A stretch of 64,000 nt of DNA, from NCBI RefSeq assembly GCF_014198245.1, contig NZ_JACIHE010000010.1:1-64000 (forward strand), read 5' to 3'. The notes under the pieces were generated by a model. The model saw only the letters and a program-made list of their open reading frames with translations. It was not told where the DNA came from and made no database searches. Shown here one piece after another: positions 32,831 through 40,743 of the stretch (within the stretch, counting starts at the first letter, position 1; each line of letters begins with the position of its first letter). Both the position numbers and the translations under genes were made by a program. The DNA comes from Bradyrhizobium sp. cir1 (GTDB lineage Bacteria > Pseudomonadota > Alphaproteobacteria > Rhizobiales > Xanthobacteraceae).

Positions 32831-33442
32831 ATGTTACAGTCGAGCCGCCAGCCCATGCCCGCCGAGTCTCTCGATCCCGATCACAAGGCCTTCCTCGAGG
32901 ATTACATGGGGCGCCTTCATCGCGCGACGGCGATCGATGACGGTATTTTCGCCAGCATCTCCGCCACCCGCACGGCCTGGTTGCGCACGCGCGAGCAGGG
33001 CGGTCGTGTCATCTTCATCGGAAATGGCGGTTCGGCCGGCATCGCCTCGCATCTGGCGATCGACCTGGCAAAGAACGCGTCGGTGCCTGCGCTGTGTTTC
33101 AGCGATGCGAGCATGATGTCGTGCCTTGCCAACGACTACGGTTTCGAGGACTGGATCGCACACGCCGTGCGGCTGAGCGCCCGCGCCGGCGACTGCCTCG
33201 TTGCGATCAGTTCGTCGGGACGCTCGAAGAACATCCTGAATGCGGTTGCGCAGGCGCGCGCGATGAAGCTCGGCGTGATCACGCTGTCGGGCATGAATGC
33301 GGACAATCCGCTGCGCAATCTCGGCGACGTCAATTTCTGGGTGGACAGCCGCAGCTACAACATTGTCGAGACCACGCACCAGTTCTGGATGATGGCCGCG
33401 ATCGACCTCGTCATCGGTCGCGCGGAATACCCGGCATCCTGA
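32831..33442 (+). CDS. SIS-domain sugar-phosphate isomerase, GmhA-like
   Basis: The product is a 203-residue protein with one SIS domain. The phosphosugar-binding motif GNGGSAGIASHLA starts at residue 64, and SSSGRSKNIL is the second phosphate-binding loop. The layout and length match sedoheptulose-7-phosphate isomerase (GmhA), which makes the first heptose-phosphate of the ADP/GDP-heptose pathway. ATG 32831 follows CAGGGCGTG; ATG 32855 is possible. It is the first gene of the rightward arm. With the HldE-like and HAD proteins on the other arm it completes a heptose-type activation set (inference). Confidence 0.88.
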   Translation: MLQSSRQPMPAESLDPDHKAFLEDYMGRLHRATAIDDGIFASISATRTAWLRTREQGGRVIFIGNGGSAGIASHLAIDLAKNASVPALCFSDASMMSCLANDYGFEDWIAHAVRLSARAGDCLVAISSSGRSKNILNAVAQARAMKLGVITLSGMNADNPLRNLGDVNFWVDSRSYNIVETTHQFWMMAAIDLVIGRAEYPAS

Positions 33443-33454
33443 GGCGGGCATCCG

Positions 33455-34477
33455 ATGCAGGTGCGGTTCAAACAGACGGCCCTGTTCTCGGTGAAGCTGC
33501 TGCTGTCGATCGCCGTGCTGACCTACATTGCACGCGGTCTCGACCTGCACCGATTGCGCAGCCATCTCGTCTCCGTCGATCCCTTCCTGTTCGTTCTCGC
33601 GCTGGCGCTGATCTTCTTTCAGACCTTCGCGCTCAACGGCCGGTGGGAGCTGATCATGCGCGCGCTCGGCGTGTCGCTGGACTGGCTCGCGGGCCGGCGG
33701 ATCCTGATGATCAGCCTCTGGTTCAACCAGGTGCTGCCGTCGTCGGTCGGCGGCGACGCGGTTCGGATGTGGCTGCTGCGCCAGCGCGGCGTGCAGTGGC
33801 CGGAAGCGGTCAAGGGCGTTGCCTCAGACCGTTTCACGGCATTGATCGGGCTGATCGTGCTGATGGTGGCGGGATTGCCGTTCCTGGTGTCGCGTGTGTC
33901 CAACGAGGCCGCGATTCTGGCGATCGGCGGGCTGACCTTGGCGGGCGTCGCGGGTACCGTCGTCCTGTTGACGCTCGATCGCCTGCCGAGGCGTCTGATC
34001 GCACTTCCCGCGACCGCGAGCTTCGTCCGGTTCGGAGCGCTTGTCAGATTTCTTCTCCTGCGATCCGAGCACCGCGGTTTGCTGTTCGGATCAGCGATCT
34101 TCATCCATCTCCTGACGGCGGCGGCATGCTATGCCCTGGCGCGCGGCGTGGGAGCGCAGCTCTCGGTGGTGGACGCCGGCATCCTGCTTCCGCCGGTGGT
34201 CCTGCTGACGGCGGTTCCGATCTCGATCAGCGGCTGGGGCGTTCGCGAGGGCGCAATGGTCGCCTGTCTCGGCTTGGCCGGCGTTCCCTCCGAGGAAGCG
34301 CTGTCGGTTTCGCTCCTGCTGGGGGCCGTCAGCGTGATCGTCGGTCTGGCGGGCGGGGTGATCTGGCTGGCAAGTCCGGAGCGGGGAGCGTACTCAGCCG
34401 ACAAGGCAGCGCAGGCTGCCGAAGAATTGCTGGACTACGGGCTGGCGAAGGCGAGGGAGGTCTCGAGCCACCCTTGA
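33455..34477 (+). CDS. lysylphosphatidylglycerol synthase transmembrane-domain (UPF0104/AglD-like) protein
   Basis: The product is a 340-residue integral membrane protein with about eight hydrophobic segments. The family landmarks are LALIFFQTFALNGRWELIMRALG, then ISLWFNQVLPSSVGGDAVRMWLL, and near the C terminus PISISGWGVREGAMV. Members occur with polysaccharide genes and have been proposed as lipid-linked sugar flippases; activity is not settled. It starts 12 bp after the isomerase gene. If it moves a lipid-linked product it would be the only membrane component of the cluster (inference). Confidence 0.85.
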   Translation: MQVRFKQTALFSVKLLLSIAVLTYIARGLDLHRLRSHLVSVDPFLFVLALALIFFQTFALNGRWELIMRALGVSLDWLAGRRILMISLWFNQVLPSSVGGDAVRMWLLRQRGVQWPEAVKGVASDRFTALIGLIVLMVAGLPFLVSRVSNEAAILAIGGLTLAGVAGTVVLLTLDRLPRRLIALPATASFVRFGALVRFLLLRSEHRGLLFGSAIFIHLLTAAACYALARGVGAQLSVVDAGILLPPVVLLTAVPISISGWGVREGAMVACLGLAGVPSEEALSVSLLLGAVSVIVGLAGGVIWLASPERGAYSADKAAQAAEELLDYGLAKAREVSSHP

Positions 34478-34562
34478 CTCTCTTGAACCATTGCCGTCGA
34501 TCTGTTCTTCACAGGGTGGGGTTGTCCCGCTCGCTCGCATGTCTCCGTTTTCCGGTTCTATG

Positions 34563-35831
34563 ATGCAAAACCTGTACTATGTCCGTCATACCTGCCGCCT
34601 CTGTCATTCGGACAAGCAAGAGCTGGTCGTTCCGATGGCCGGCATGCCCATCGGCACGCCCAACTTCCAGGTGCCGAACGCCAGCGTCGACGATCCCGTC
34701 TTCCGGGCCGCGGTGCCGATGGCGCTGCACCTGTGCAGGGATTGCGGCCACCTGCAGATCCTCCATGTCGGCAATCCGGAGGTGCAGTACCGCAACTACG
34801 TCTACACCACCTCGCTCTCGCTCGGTCTGCGGGAGCATTTCGCGAGTTATGCCAACGACGTCGTCAGCCGCTTCGGGATCGCGCCAGGCTCGCTGGTCGT
34901 CGAACTCGGCAGCAATGATGGATCGCTGCTCGGCTTCTTCAAGGAGCGGGGCATGCGGGTGCTGGGCGTCGATCCCGCCGTCGACATTGCGCGGCGCGCG
35001 ACGGAGGCGGGGATCGAGACCATCGGCGATTTCTTCACTGACGTGATCGGTCGCCGCATCCTTCAGAGCCATGGTGCCGCCAGCGTCGTGATCGCCAACA
35101 ACATGATCGCCAATGTCGACAATCTCGATCCGCTGGTGATCGGGGTTCGCGACGTGCTGGCGCCGGACGGATTGTTCGTGTTCGAAACGCAGTATGGCGT
35201 CGACGTGACCGAGAAGAACCTTCTCGATACCGTCTATCACGAGCATCTGTCGTATTTTAACATCAAGCCGCTGATCCGTTTCTTTGCCCGGCTCGGCATG
35301 GAGCTGATCGACGTTCAGCACATCTGGACCAAGGGCGGCTCGATTCGCGTGACCGTTCAGCGCGCCGGCGGCGCCAAGAAGCCGTCGGCGGAAGTCGCGC
35401 GGTTCGTTGCCGAGGAAGAGCGGCTCGGTGTCGATCAGCCGGCCTATTATGCGCCCTACGTAAAGAGGATCGCCGCCATCCGCGACGAGCTGGTCGCGAT
35501 GGCCGATGCCGCCCATGCGCGCGGTCAGCTGGTTGCCGGCTATGGCGTCTCGGTCGGCACCACAACGCTGCTGCCGCAGTTCGGCCTGGAGAGCAAGATC
35601 GACTTCCTGGTGGACGACGATCCCAAGAAGGCGAACGTGATGGCGGGCCCGGGCTACGACATCCCGATTCTGCCGCCCGCAGCGTTGTACGAGCGCAAGC
35701 CGGCCTTCGTCGTCGTCTTCGCCTGGCGTTATGTCGACCCGATCCGGGCCAAGCACGCCCGCTATTTCGCCGAGGGCGGAAAGTTCGTGGTGCCGCTGCC
35801 GGGCATTACCATGGTGGACCGGGCCGACTGA
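34563..35831 (+). CDS. C-methyltransferase-type SAM enzyme with zinc-binding N terminus
   Basis: The product is a 422-residue protein with the same layout as 19413-20630: zinc motifs CRLC (residue 12) and CRDC (about 58), a central SAM domain with VVELGSNDGSLLGFFKERG, and a C-terminal Rossmann-like domain with VAGYGVSVGTTTLLPQFG. It matches NDP-sugar C-methyltransferases. The start is uncertain: ATG 34560 or 34563 precede the conserved part, and no good ribosome-binding site is seen. It closes the rightward arm; the next feature is the secE promoter. The two copies suggest two methyl branches or two substrates. Confidence 0.85.
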   Translation: MQNLYYVRHTCRLCHSDKQELVVPMAGMPIGTPNFQVPNASVDDPVFRAAVPMALHLCRDCGHLQILHVGNPEVQYRNYVYTTSLSLGLREHFASYANDVVSRFGIAPGSLVVELGSNDGSLLGFFKERGMRVLGVDPAVDIARRATEAGIETIGDFFTDVIGRRILQSHGAASVVIANNMIANVDNLDPLVIGVRDVLAPDGLFVFETQYGVDVTEKNLLDTVYHEHLSYFNIKPLIRFFARLGMELIDVQHIWTKGGSIRVTVQRAGGAKKPSAEVARFVAEEERLGVDQPAYYAPYVKRIAAIRDELVAMADAAHARGQLVAGYGVSVGTTTLLPQFGLESKIDFLVDDDPKKANVMAGPGYDIPILPPAALYERKPAFVVVFAWRYVDPIRAKHARYFAEGGKFVVPLPGITMVDRAD

Positions 35832-36162
35832 CGGGGCCGACGGGGGGCTGAAGGCCTCCCCGGGATGGCGCCTTGCGGGCGGTGGATAAGTCCTTGATCC
35901 ACATGACCTCTGCACGGCCGTCCGGGGGAGGGCGGCTTGCCCGCATAGGCCCTCTATATCTTGACCTTTGGTCCCATCCGCAGTAGATACCCCGCACTCG
36001 CAGCCGGCCCGTTAGACGCGGATCTCCGGCGCGGCTTTGAAATCCCCGAACAATCGAGCCCGGTTCCCGGCTCATCCTTCGAGACAGAGGGTTGGGCCAA
36101 CGGCGGCTGTTCGGATCCCCGAAATTCATGTGCGTCTGTCGACGGACGCTGGACCTCAAACG
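35832..36162 (+). promoter_or_regulatory. secE upstream region with sigma-70 promoter
   Basis: No gene is supported in these 331 bp. A good promoter is visible: -35 TTGACC at 35961-35966 (with C before it, giving the alphaproteobacterial CTTGAC), a 17-base spacer and -10 TAGATA at 35984-35989. The transcript would have a leader of about 170 bases before secE at 36163. No copy of the tRNA-Trp 3' end was found here. Confidence 0.7.
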
Positions 36163-36354
36163 ATGGCAGTCAGCCCGTTCAAGTTCTTGCAGGAAGTGCG
36201 CTCGGAGACCGCCAAGGTCACCTGGCCGACCCGTCGTGAGACGACGATCACCACCATCATGGTGTTCGTGATGGTCGCCGTGGCCTCGGTGTTCTTCTTC
36301 GCCGCCGACCAGATCATCCGCGTCCTCATCACCTTCCTTCTGGGCATTCACTGA
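36163..36354 (+). CDS. secE: preprotein translocase subunit SecE
   Basis: This 63-residue essential subunit of the SecYEG channel has the single-helix form found in most bacteria. The amphipathic segment FLQEVRSETAKVTWPTRRET precedes one transmembrane helix (about residues 33-58). ATG 36163 is the start because it begins the conserved segment, although the frame stays open upstream. Its stop overlaps the nusG start (TGATG), so translation is coupled. The secE-nusG-rplK-rplA order is conserved in bacteria. Confidence 0.95.
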   Translation: MAVSPFKFLQEVRSETAKVTWPTRRETTITTIMVFVMVAVASVFFFAADQIIRVLITFLLGIH

Positions 36355-36908
36355 TGGCTACAGCAACCGCTCAAGTGTCCGACAAGCGCTGGTACATCGT
36401 CCACGCCTACTCGAACTTCGAGAAGAAGGTCGCCGAATCGATTCGTGAGCAGGCCAAGCAGCGCGGGCTCGAGGAGCTGTTCGAGCTGGTGCTGGTTCCG
36501 ACCGAGAAGGTCACGGAAGTGCGGCGCGGCCGCAAGATCGACGCCGAGCGCAAGTTCTTCCCGGGCTACGTGCTGGTGAAGATGAAGCTGACCGACGAGG
36601 CGTTCCATCTGATCAAGAACACGCCGAAGGTGACCGGCTTCCTCGGCGCGGAAAACAAGCCAATGCCGATCTCGGAAGCCGAGGCCATGCGCATCCTGCA
36701 CCAGGTACAGGAGGGCGTGGAACGGCCGAAGGCGTCGGTGTCGTTCGAGATCGGCGAGAACGTGCGCGTGGCCGACGGCCCGTTCGCCTCGTTCTCGGGC
36801 GTGGTCGAGGAAATCGACGAGGCGCGCTCGCGCGTGAAGGTCGCGGTGTCGATCTTCGGTCGCGCAACGCCCGTCGAACTGGAATTCGGTCAGGTCGAGA
36901 AGGTCTGA
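36354..36908 (+). CDS. nusG: transcription termination/antitermination factor NusG
   Basis: This 184-residue protein has the N-terminal NGN domain, which binds the RNA polymerase clamp (WYIVHAYSNFEKKVAESI), and a C-terminal KOW domain (GENVRVADGPFASFSGVVEEID), which contacts Rho or ribosomal S10. The length is normal for alphaproteobacteria. It is translationally coupled to secE. Confidence 0.97.
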   Translation: MATATAQVSDKRWYIVHAYSNFEKKVAESIREQAKQRGLEELFELVLVPTEKVTEVRRGRKIDAERKFFPGYVLVKMKLTDEAFHLIKNTPKVTGFLGAENKPMPISEAEAMRILHQVQEGVERPKASVSFEIGENVRVADGPFASFSGVVEEIDEARSRVKVAVSIFGRATPVELEFGQVEKV

Positions 36909-36916
36909 CCGGGTAA

Positions 36917-36940
36917 CGCGGGACGCCGTAAGGCGTCGCG
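36917..36940 (+). other. small hairpin after nusG
   Basis: GACGCC-GTAA-GGCGTC at 36922-36937, extended by CGC/GCG with a bulge. There is no U-run. It may stabilise or partly attenuate transcription into rplK. Confidence 0.4.
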
Positions 36941-37040
36941 CAAAGAGAGGCCGTGGGAGGGAGAGGGCGGTTGCCAGCCGCATCCGACCCAGACCACGAA
37001 CCTGAAACCGCCGGCCTTGCCGGCACAACAGGAGTGATAC

Positions 37041-37469
37041 ATGGCAAAGAAAGTGACCGGATACCTGAAGCTTCAGGTCCCGGCCGGTGCGGCGAATCCT
37101 TCGCCCCCGATCGGTCCCGCGCTCGGTCAGCGCGGTCTCAACATCATGGAGTTCTGCAAGGCGTTCAACGCCCAGACCCAGAAGGAAGAGAAGAACACCC
37201 CGATCCCGGTGATCATCACCATCTATGCGGACCGTTCCTTCACCTTCGAGATGAAGACGCCGCCGATGTCCTACTTCCTCAAGCAGGCTGCAAAAATCCA
37301 GTCCGGCTCGAAGGCGCCGGGCCGTGACAAGGCCGGCAAGGTGACCAAGGCGCAGGTGCGCGAGATCGCCGAGAAGAAGATGAAGGACTTGAATTGCGAC
37401 ACCATCGAATCGGCCATGAAGATGGTCGAGGGCTCCGCCCGTTCGATGGGTCTGGAAGTTGCGGGGTAA
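37041..37469 (+). CDS. rplK: 50S ribosomal protein L11
   Basis: This 142-residue ribosomal protein of the GTPase-associated centre binds 23S rRNA. The N-terminal domain has LQVPAGAANPSPPIGPALGQ, including the proline-rich region linked to RelA activation and thiostrepton binding, and the C-terminal RNA-binding domain ends SARSMGLEVAG. ATG 37041 follows ACAGGAGTG. The rplA gene starts 6 bases after its stop. Confidence 0.98.
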   Translation: MAKKVTGYLKLQVPAGAANPSPPIGPALGQRGLNIMEFCKAFNAQTQKEEKNTPIPVIITIYADRSFTFEMKTPPMSYFLKQAAKIQSGSKAPGRDKAGKVTKAQVREIAEKKMKDLNCDTIESAMKMVEGSARSMGLEVAG

Positions 37470-37475
37470 GCGGCC

Positions 37476-38168
37476 ATGGCAATCGGAAAGCGTTTGAACA
37501 AAGCCCGCGAAGGTGTTGACCGCGAAAAGCTTTACCCGCTCGCGGAAGCCATCAAGATGGTCAAGGAGCGCGCGAAAGCGAAGTTCGACGAGACCATCGA
37601 GGTCGCGATCAATCTCGGCGTCGATCCGCGTCACGCCGACCAGATGGTCCGCGGCGTCGTGACCTTGCCGAACGGCACCGGCCGTACCCTCCGCGTCGGC
37701 GTGTTCGCCCGCGGCGCCAAGGCCGATGAAGCCAAGGCCGCCGGTGCCGACGTCGTCGGCGCCGAGGACCTGGTCGAGAAGGTGCAGAACGGCTCGATCG
37801 ATTTCGACCGCTGCATCGCCACCCCCGACATGATGCCGCTGGTCGGCCGTCTCGGTAAGGTGCTCGGCCCGCGCGGCCTGATGCCGAACCCGAAGATCGG
37901 TACCGTGACCATGGACGTCACCGGTGCGGTGAAGGGTGCCAAGGGCGGCTCGGTCGAGTTCCGCGTCGAGAAGGCCGGCATCCTGCAGGCCGGCGTCGGC
38001 AAGGCTTCCTTCTCCGAGGAGAAGCTGGTCGAGAACATCAAGGCTCTCGCTGACGCCGTCTCCAAGGCGAAGCCGGCCGGCTCCAAGGGCACTTACATCC
38101 AGCGCGTTGCGGTGTCCTCGACGATGGGCCCCGGCGTGAAGGTCGAGCCGGGCACCATTCTCGGCTAA
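37476..38168 (+). CDS. rplA: 50S ribosomal protein L1
   Basis: This 230-residue protein of the L1 stalk assists tRNA release from the E site and represses its own operon in E. coli. The conserved GTGRTLRVGVFARG and LGPRGLMPNPKIGTVT segments are intact. It begins 6 bases after rplK and is followed by a 15-bp inverted repeat. Confidence 0.98.
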   Translation: MAIGKRLNKAREGVDREKLYPLAEAIKMVKERAKAKFDETIEVAINLGVDPRHADQMVRGVVTLPNGTGRTLRVGVFARGAKADEAKAAGADVVGAEDLVEKVQNGSIDFDRCIATPDMMPLVGRLGKVLGPRGLMPNPKIGTVTMDVTGAVKGAKGGSVEFRVEKAGILQAGVGKASFSEEKLVENIKALADAVSKAKPAGSKGTYIQRVAVSSTMGPGVKVEPGTILG

Positions 38169-38187
38169 GTCTGGAAATTGCATGAGG

Positions 38188-38223
38188 CGAGGGGCGGAAT
38201 CGGGCGACCGATTCCGCCCCTCG
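38188..38223 (+). terminator. strong stem-loop after rplA
   Basis: A perfect 15-bp stem pairs 38188-38202 (CGAGGGGCGGAATCG) with 38209-38223 around a 6-base loop. Only a weak T-rich tail (TCGTTTG) follows, so read-through into the dehydrogenase gene is possible. Confidence 0.65.
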
Positions 38224-38257
38224 TCGTTTGTGGCGGCGTTGACCGGAAACAAGAACA

Positions 38258-39211
38258 ATGGCTGACAAGGTCCTGATCTACTCGCGCTTTCCCAAGTCGA
38301 TGATGGCGCGCTTCGCCGAGCGGTTCGAGCTGCTCGACACCGGCGGCAAGCCGGCGCGGGAGGTGTTTCCGGCGGATGAGCTCGGCGGCATCCGTGCGCT
38401 GCTGACCGCGGGCGGCTCGCCACTGGGGGGCGAGGCGATGGACCTGTTTCCCAAGCTCGGCGCGATCGTCTGCTACGGCACCGGCTATGATGGCGTAGAC
38501 CTGAAGGCGGCCGCCGCCCGCAACATCGCGGTCGGCCACAGCCCGGGTGCCAATGCGGCTTCCGTTGCCGACATCGCGATGACCCTGATGCTGGCGACGA
38601 CGCGGCGGATTTTGGTGGCCGACCAATATGTCCGCAGCGGCGATTGGGCGGCGTCAAAACAGTCGCCGATGATGCGTCCCCAGGCCGGCATGCCCGGCCG
38701 CCGCATCGGCGTCTACGGCATGGGCGAGATCGGCCGCAAGATCGCGGCGCGCTGCGCCGCCTTCGAGAGCGAGGTCGGCTATTTCAGCCGCACCAAATAC
38801 GATCTGCCTTATCAATATTTCCCGTCGCTGGAGGCGCTCGCCGATTGGTGCAGCGTGCTCATGATCGCGGTCCGGGCAGGGGTCGAGACCCAGCACGTCG
38901 TCAATGCGGACATCCTTCGGCGCCTCGGTGCGGACGGCCATGTCGTCAACATCTCCCGCGGCTCGGTCATCGACGAGAAGGCCCTGGTCGCGGCGCTCAC
39001 CGACAAGACCATCGCAGGGGCCGGCCTCGACGTCTTCGAGAAGGAGCCGCACGCTCCCGACGCGCTGACCGCGCTCCCGAACGTGGTGTTCGCCCCCCAT
39101 ATCGGCGGCCACACCCTGGACTCGCACGTCGCCATGCAGAACTGCGTGCTGGCAAACCTGACCGCATTCTTCGAGGGCAAGCCGCTGCCTTACGCAGTCA
39201 AATCGGCCTGA
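38258..39211 (+). CDS. D-isomer-specific 2-hydroxyacid dehydrogenase
   Basis: The product is a 317-residue NAD(P)-dependent enzyme. The Rossmann motif GVYGMGEIG is central. The catalytic triad is visible as Arg in NISRGSVIDE, Glu in DVFEKEP and His in APHIGGHT, as in glyoxylate/hydroxypyruvate reductases and related enzymes. It starts about 35 bp after the rplA stem-loop. It splits the usual rplKA-rplJL gene order, so it may share transcription with ribosomal genes. The substrate is unknown; GhrB-like hydroxypyruvate reduction is one option. Confidence 0.9.
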   Translation: MADKVLIYSRFPKSMMARFAERFELLDTGGKPAREVFPADELGGIRALLTAGGSPLGGEAMDLFPKLGAIVCYGTGYDGVDLKAAAARNIAVGHSPGANAASVADIAMTLMLATTRRILVADQYVRSGDWAASKQSPMMRPQAGMPGRRIGVYGMGEIGRKIAARCAAFESEVGYFSRTKYDLPYQYFPSLEALADWCSVLMIAVRAGVETQHVVNADILRRLGADGHVVNISRGSVIDEKALVAALTDKTIAGAGLDVFEKEPHAPDALTALPNVVFAPHIGGHTLDSHVAMQNCVLANLTAFFEGKPLPYAVKSA

Positions 39212-39792
39212 ATCGGTCCTTGTTGGGCGATCTCAAGCCCGGCCGGCAATCGATTGGAACTGGTGTGAATTTTGCTCTTGGCAAGCCGGCCCGGAGCGGT
39301 TAAAGAACCGCCTCCGGACGTGCCGGCCTCGGCTGGCGCGTCCGTGCACGCATTCCGAAAACCCGACACGACAGGAGATCATTCCTTTTCAGGACGTCCG
39401 CAAGGATTTGCCGGAAAAGGAAGGAAAACCCGTCGGTTGGCTGGGATGCGGGCAGAGGTCGGGCGGTTCGCCGGCTGACCTTGTCCTGTCCAAGACTGCA
39501 GGCGCCCGCGGGAAATTTCGATTTCTCAACGGCTTAATCGCATAGCCTGCATAGACGGGTGAAGACCGGATTTCACTTCGCACCCAGCTTTAAGGGCTGG
39601 CTTCGCGAAACGGGTCTGGTTCGGACCTCGACACGCCGTGGGCCTTAAGGGCTCCCGGAGGGCAGGCTTTGAATTGTCGTCTTGCCCGGCGTGTCCGAAG
39701 GGTTTGGCCCCGAGGTTCAGGTTTGGGCGGGACGATGGGTGCAACCCGGCGGTCCCGCTTTCGCGATGACCGCCAACCGGAGAGAGCTTGCT
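39212..39792 (+). promoter_or_regulatory. rplJ leader region (L10-leader-like)
   Basis: No gene is supported in 581 bp. Near the end, GCGGGAC (39727-39733) pairs with GTCCCGC (39752-39758), enclosing GGGT / ACCC. This is the type of structure bound by the L10-L12 complex for autoregulation in other bacteria. Two similar segments, TTTAAGGGCTGG (about 39589) and CTTAAGGGCTCC (about 39645), occur earlier. A possible weak promoter (TTGGCA at 39278, TAAAGA at 39301) precedes it. The leader assignment is inference from position and folding. Confidence 0.45.
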
Positions 39793-40311
39793 GTGGAACG
39801 AGCGGCAAAAAAGGAAGCGGTCGAACAGCTCAATGAGGTCTTCAAGACCACGAGCGTCGCGGTCGTTGCTCAATATTCCGGCCTCACCGTCGCCCAGATG
39901 CAGAAGCTGCGCCAGCAGATGAAGCAGGCGGGCGCTGCGGTGAAGGTCTCGAAGAACCGTCTCGCCAAAATTGCTCTTGAAGGCACTGACGTCGTTGCCA
40001 TCGGCCCCATGCTGAAGGGGCCGACCGTGATCGCCACTTCGAACGATCCGGTAGCGGCGCCAAAGGTCGCCATCGAATTCGCCAAGGCGAACGAAAAGTT
40101 CGTCATCGTCGGCGGATCGATGGGCAAGACCGTCCTGAATGTCGACGGCGTGAAGGCGCTTGCCTCGCTGCCGTCGCTTGACGAACTGCGCGGCAAGATC
40201 GTCGGCCTCATCGTGGCCCCGGCGACCAAGCTGGCCCAGCTCGCCAACGCGCCCGCGGGCAAGCTCGCGCGCGTCATCCAGGCTCATGCCTCAAAGGGCG
40301 AAGCGGCCTGA
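39793..40311 (+). CDS. rplJ: 50S ribosomal protein L10
   Basis: This 172-residue protein anchors L7/L12 dimers to the ribosome. GTG 39793 is chosen because GGAGAG lies 8 bases upstream and the protein then begins MERAAKKEAVEQLNEVF as in alphaproteobacteria. The frame remains open upstream to 39682. The C-terminal helix that carries L12 ends AHASKGEAA. The rplL gene follows after 54 bases. Confidence 0.97.
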   Translation: MERAAKKEAVEQLNEVFKTTSVAVVAQYSGLTVAQMQKLRQQMKQAGAAVKVSKNRLAKIALEGTDVVAIGPMLKGPTVIATSNDPVAAPKVAIEFAKANEKFVIVGGSMGKTVLNVDGVKALASLPSLDELRGKIVGLIVAPATKLAQLANAPAGKLARVIQAHASKGEAA

Positions 40312-40365
40312 CGCCCTTCGCAAAACTCAAACCCGAACCAGACTTACACCTAAGGAAACTGAACA

Positions 40366-40743
40366 ATGGCTGACTTGCAGAAGATCGTTGACGACCTCTC
40401 GAGCCTCACCGTGCTCGAAGCTGCCGAACTCGCGAAGCTCCTCGAAGAGAAGTGGGGCGTTTCGGCTGCCGCGGCTGTCGCCGTGGCCGGCCCGGCTGCT
40501 GGTGGCGGCGCTGCCGCTCCGGCGGAAGAGAAGACCGAGTTCACGGTCGTTCTCGCCTCTGCCGGCGAGAAGAAGATCGAGGTCATCAAGGAAGTCCGCG
40601 CCATCACCGGTCTCGGCCTGAAGGAAGCAAAGGACCTCGTCGAGGGTGCTCCGAAGCCGCTGAAGGAAGGCGTGAACAAGGAAGAAGCCGAGAAGATCAA
40701 GGCCCAGATCGAGAAGGCTGGCGCCAAGGTCGAGCTCAAGTAA
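40366..40743 (+). CDS. rplL: 50S ribosomal protein L7/L12
   Basis: This 125-residue acidic stalk protein recruits translation factors. The N-terminal dimerisation domain, an alanine-rich hinge (AAAVAVAGPAAGGGAAAPAE) and the globular C-terminal domain (EKKIEVIKEVRAITGLGLKEAKDLVE) appear in the expected order. The start follows CTAAGGAAACTGAACA. Confidence 0.98.
   Translation: MADLQKIVDDLSSLTVLEAAELAKLLEEKWGVSAAAAVAVAGPAAGGGAAAPAEEKTEFTVVLASAGEKKIEVIKEVRAITGLGLKEAKDLVEGAPKPLKEGVNKEEAEKIKAQIEKAGAKVELK

Larger units (their letters stand above)
17153..35831. other. carbohydrate biosynthesis cluster inserted between tRNA-Trp and secE
   Basis: Nineteen genes lie here: sixteen leftward (17153-32694) and three rightward (32831-35831). 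The last leftward stop codon is 6 bases from the tRNA 3' end. No integrase, transposase or obvious duplicate of the tRNA 3' end at the far side was found, so the mechanism of insertion is not shown. Base composition does not differ strikingly by eye from the flanks. Island status is inferred from position and gene content. Confidence 0.65.

Noticed and set aside
17153..35831. Integrase, transposase or insertion sequence inside the carbohydrate cluster
   Set aside because: All frames of useful length are explained by sugar-pathway genes. No recombinase motif or terminal inverted repeat was seen.
35832..36162. Possible att duplicate of the tRNA-Trp 3' end at the far side of the cluster
   Set aside because: No stretch matching the last 20 or so bases of the tRNA was found by eye. 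The segment CGAGCCCGGTTCCCGGCTC is only a weak resemblance to a T-arm.
36348..38657. A 769-codon minus-strand frame opposite nusG-rplK-rplA
   Set aside because: It spans three conserved genes in antisense and continues into a fourth. Its composition is typical of a shadow frame.
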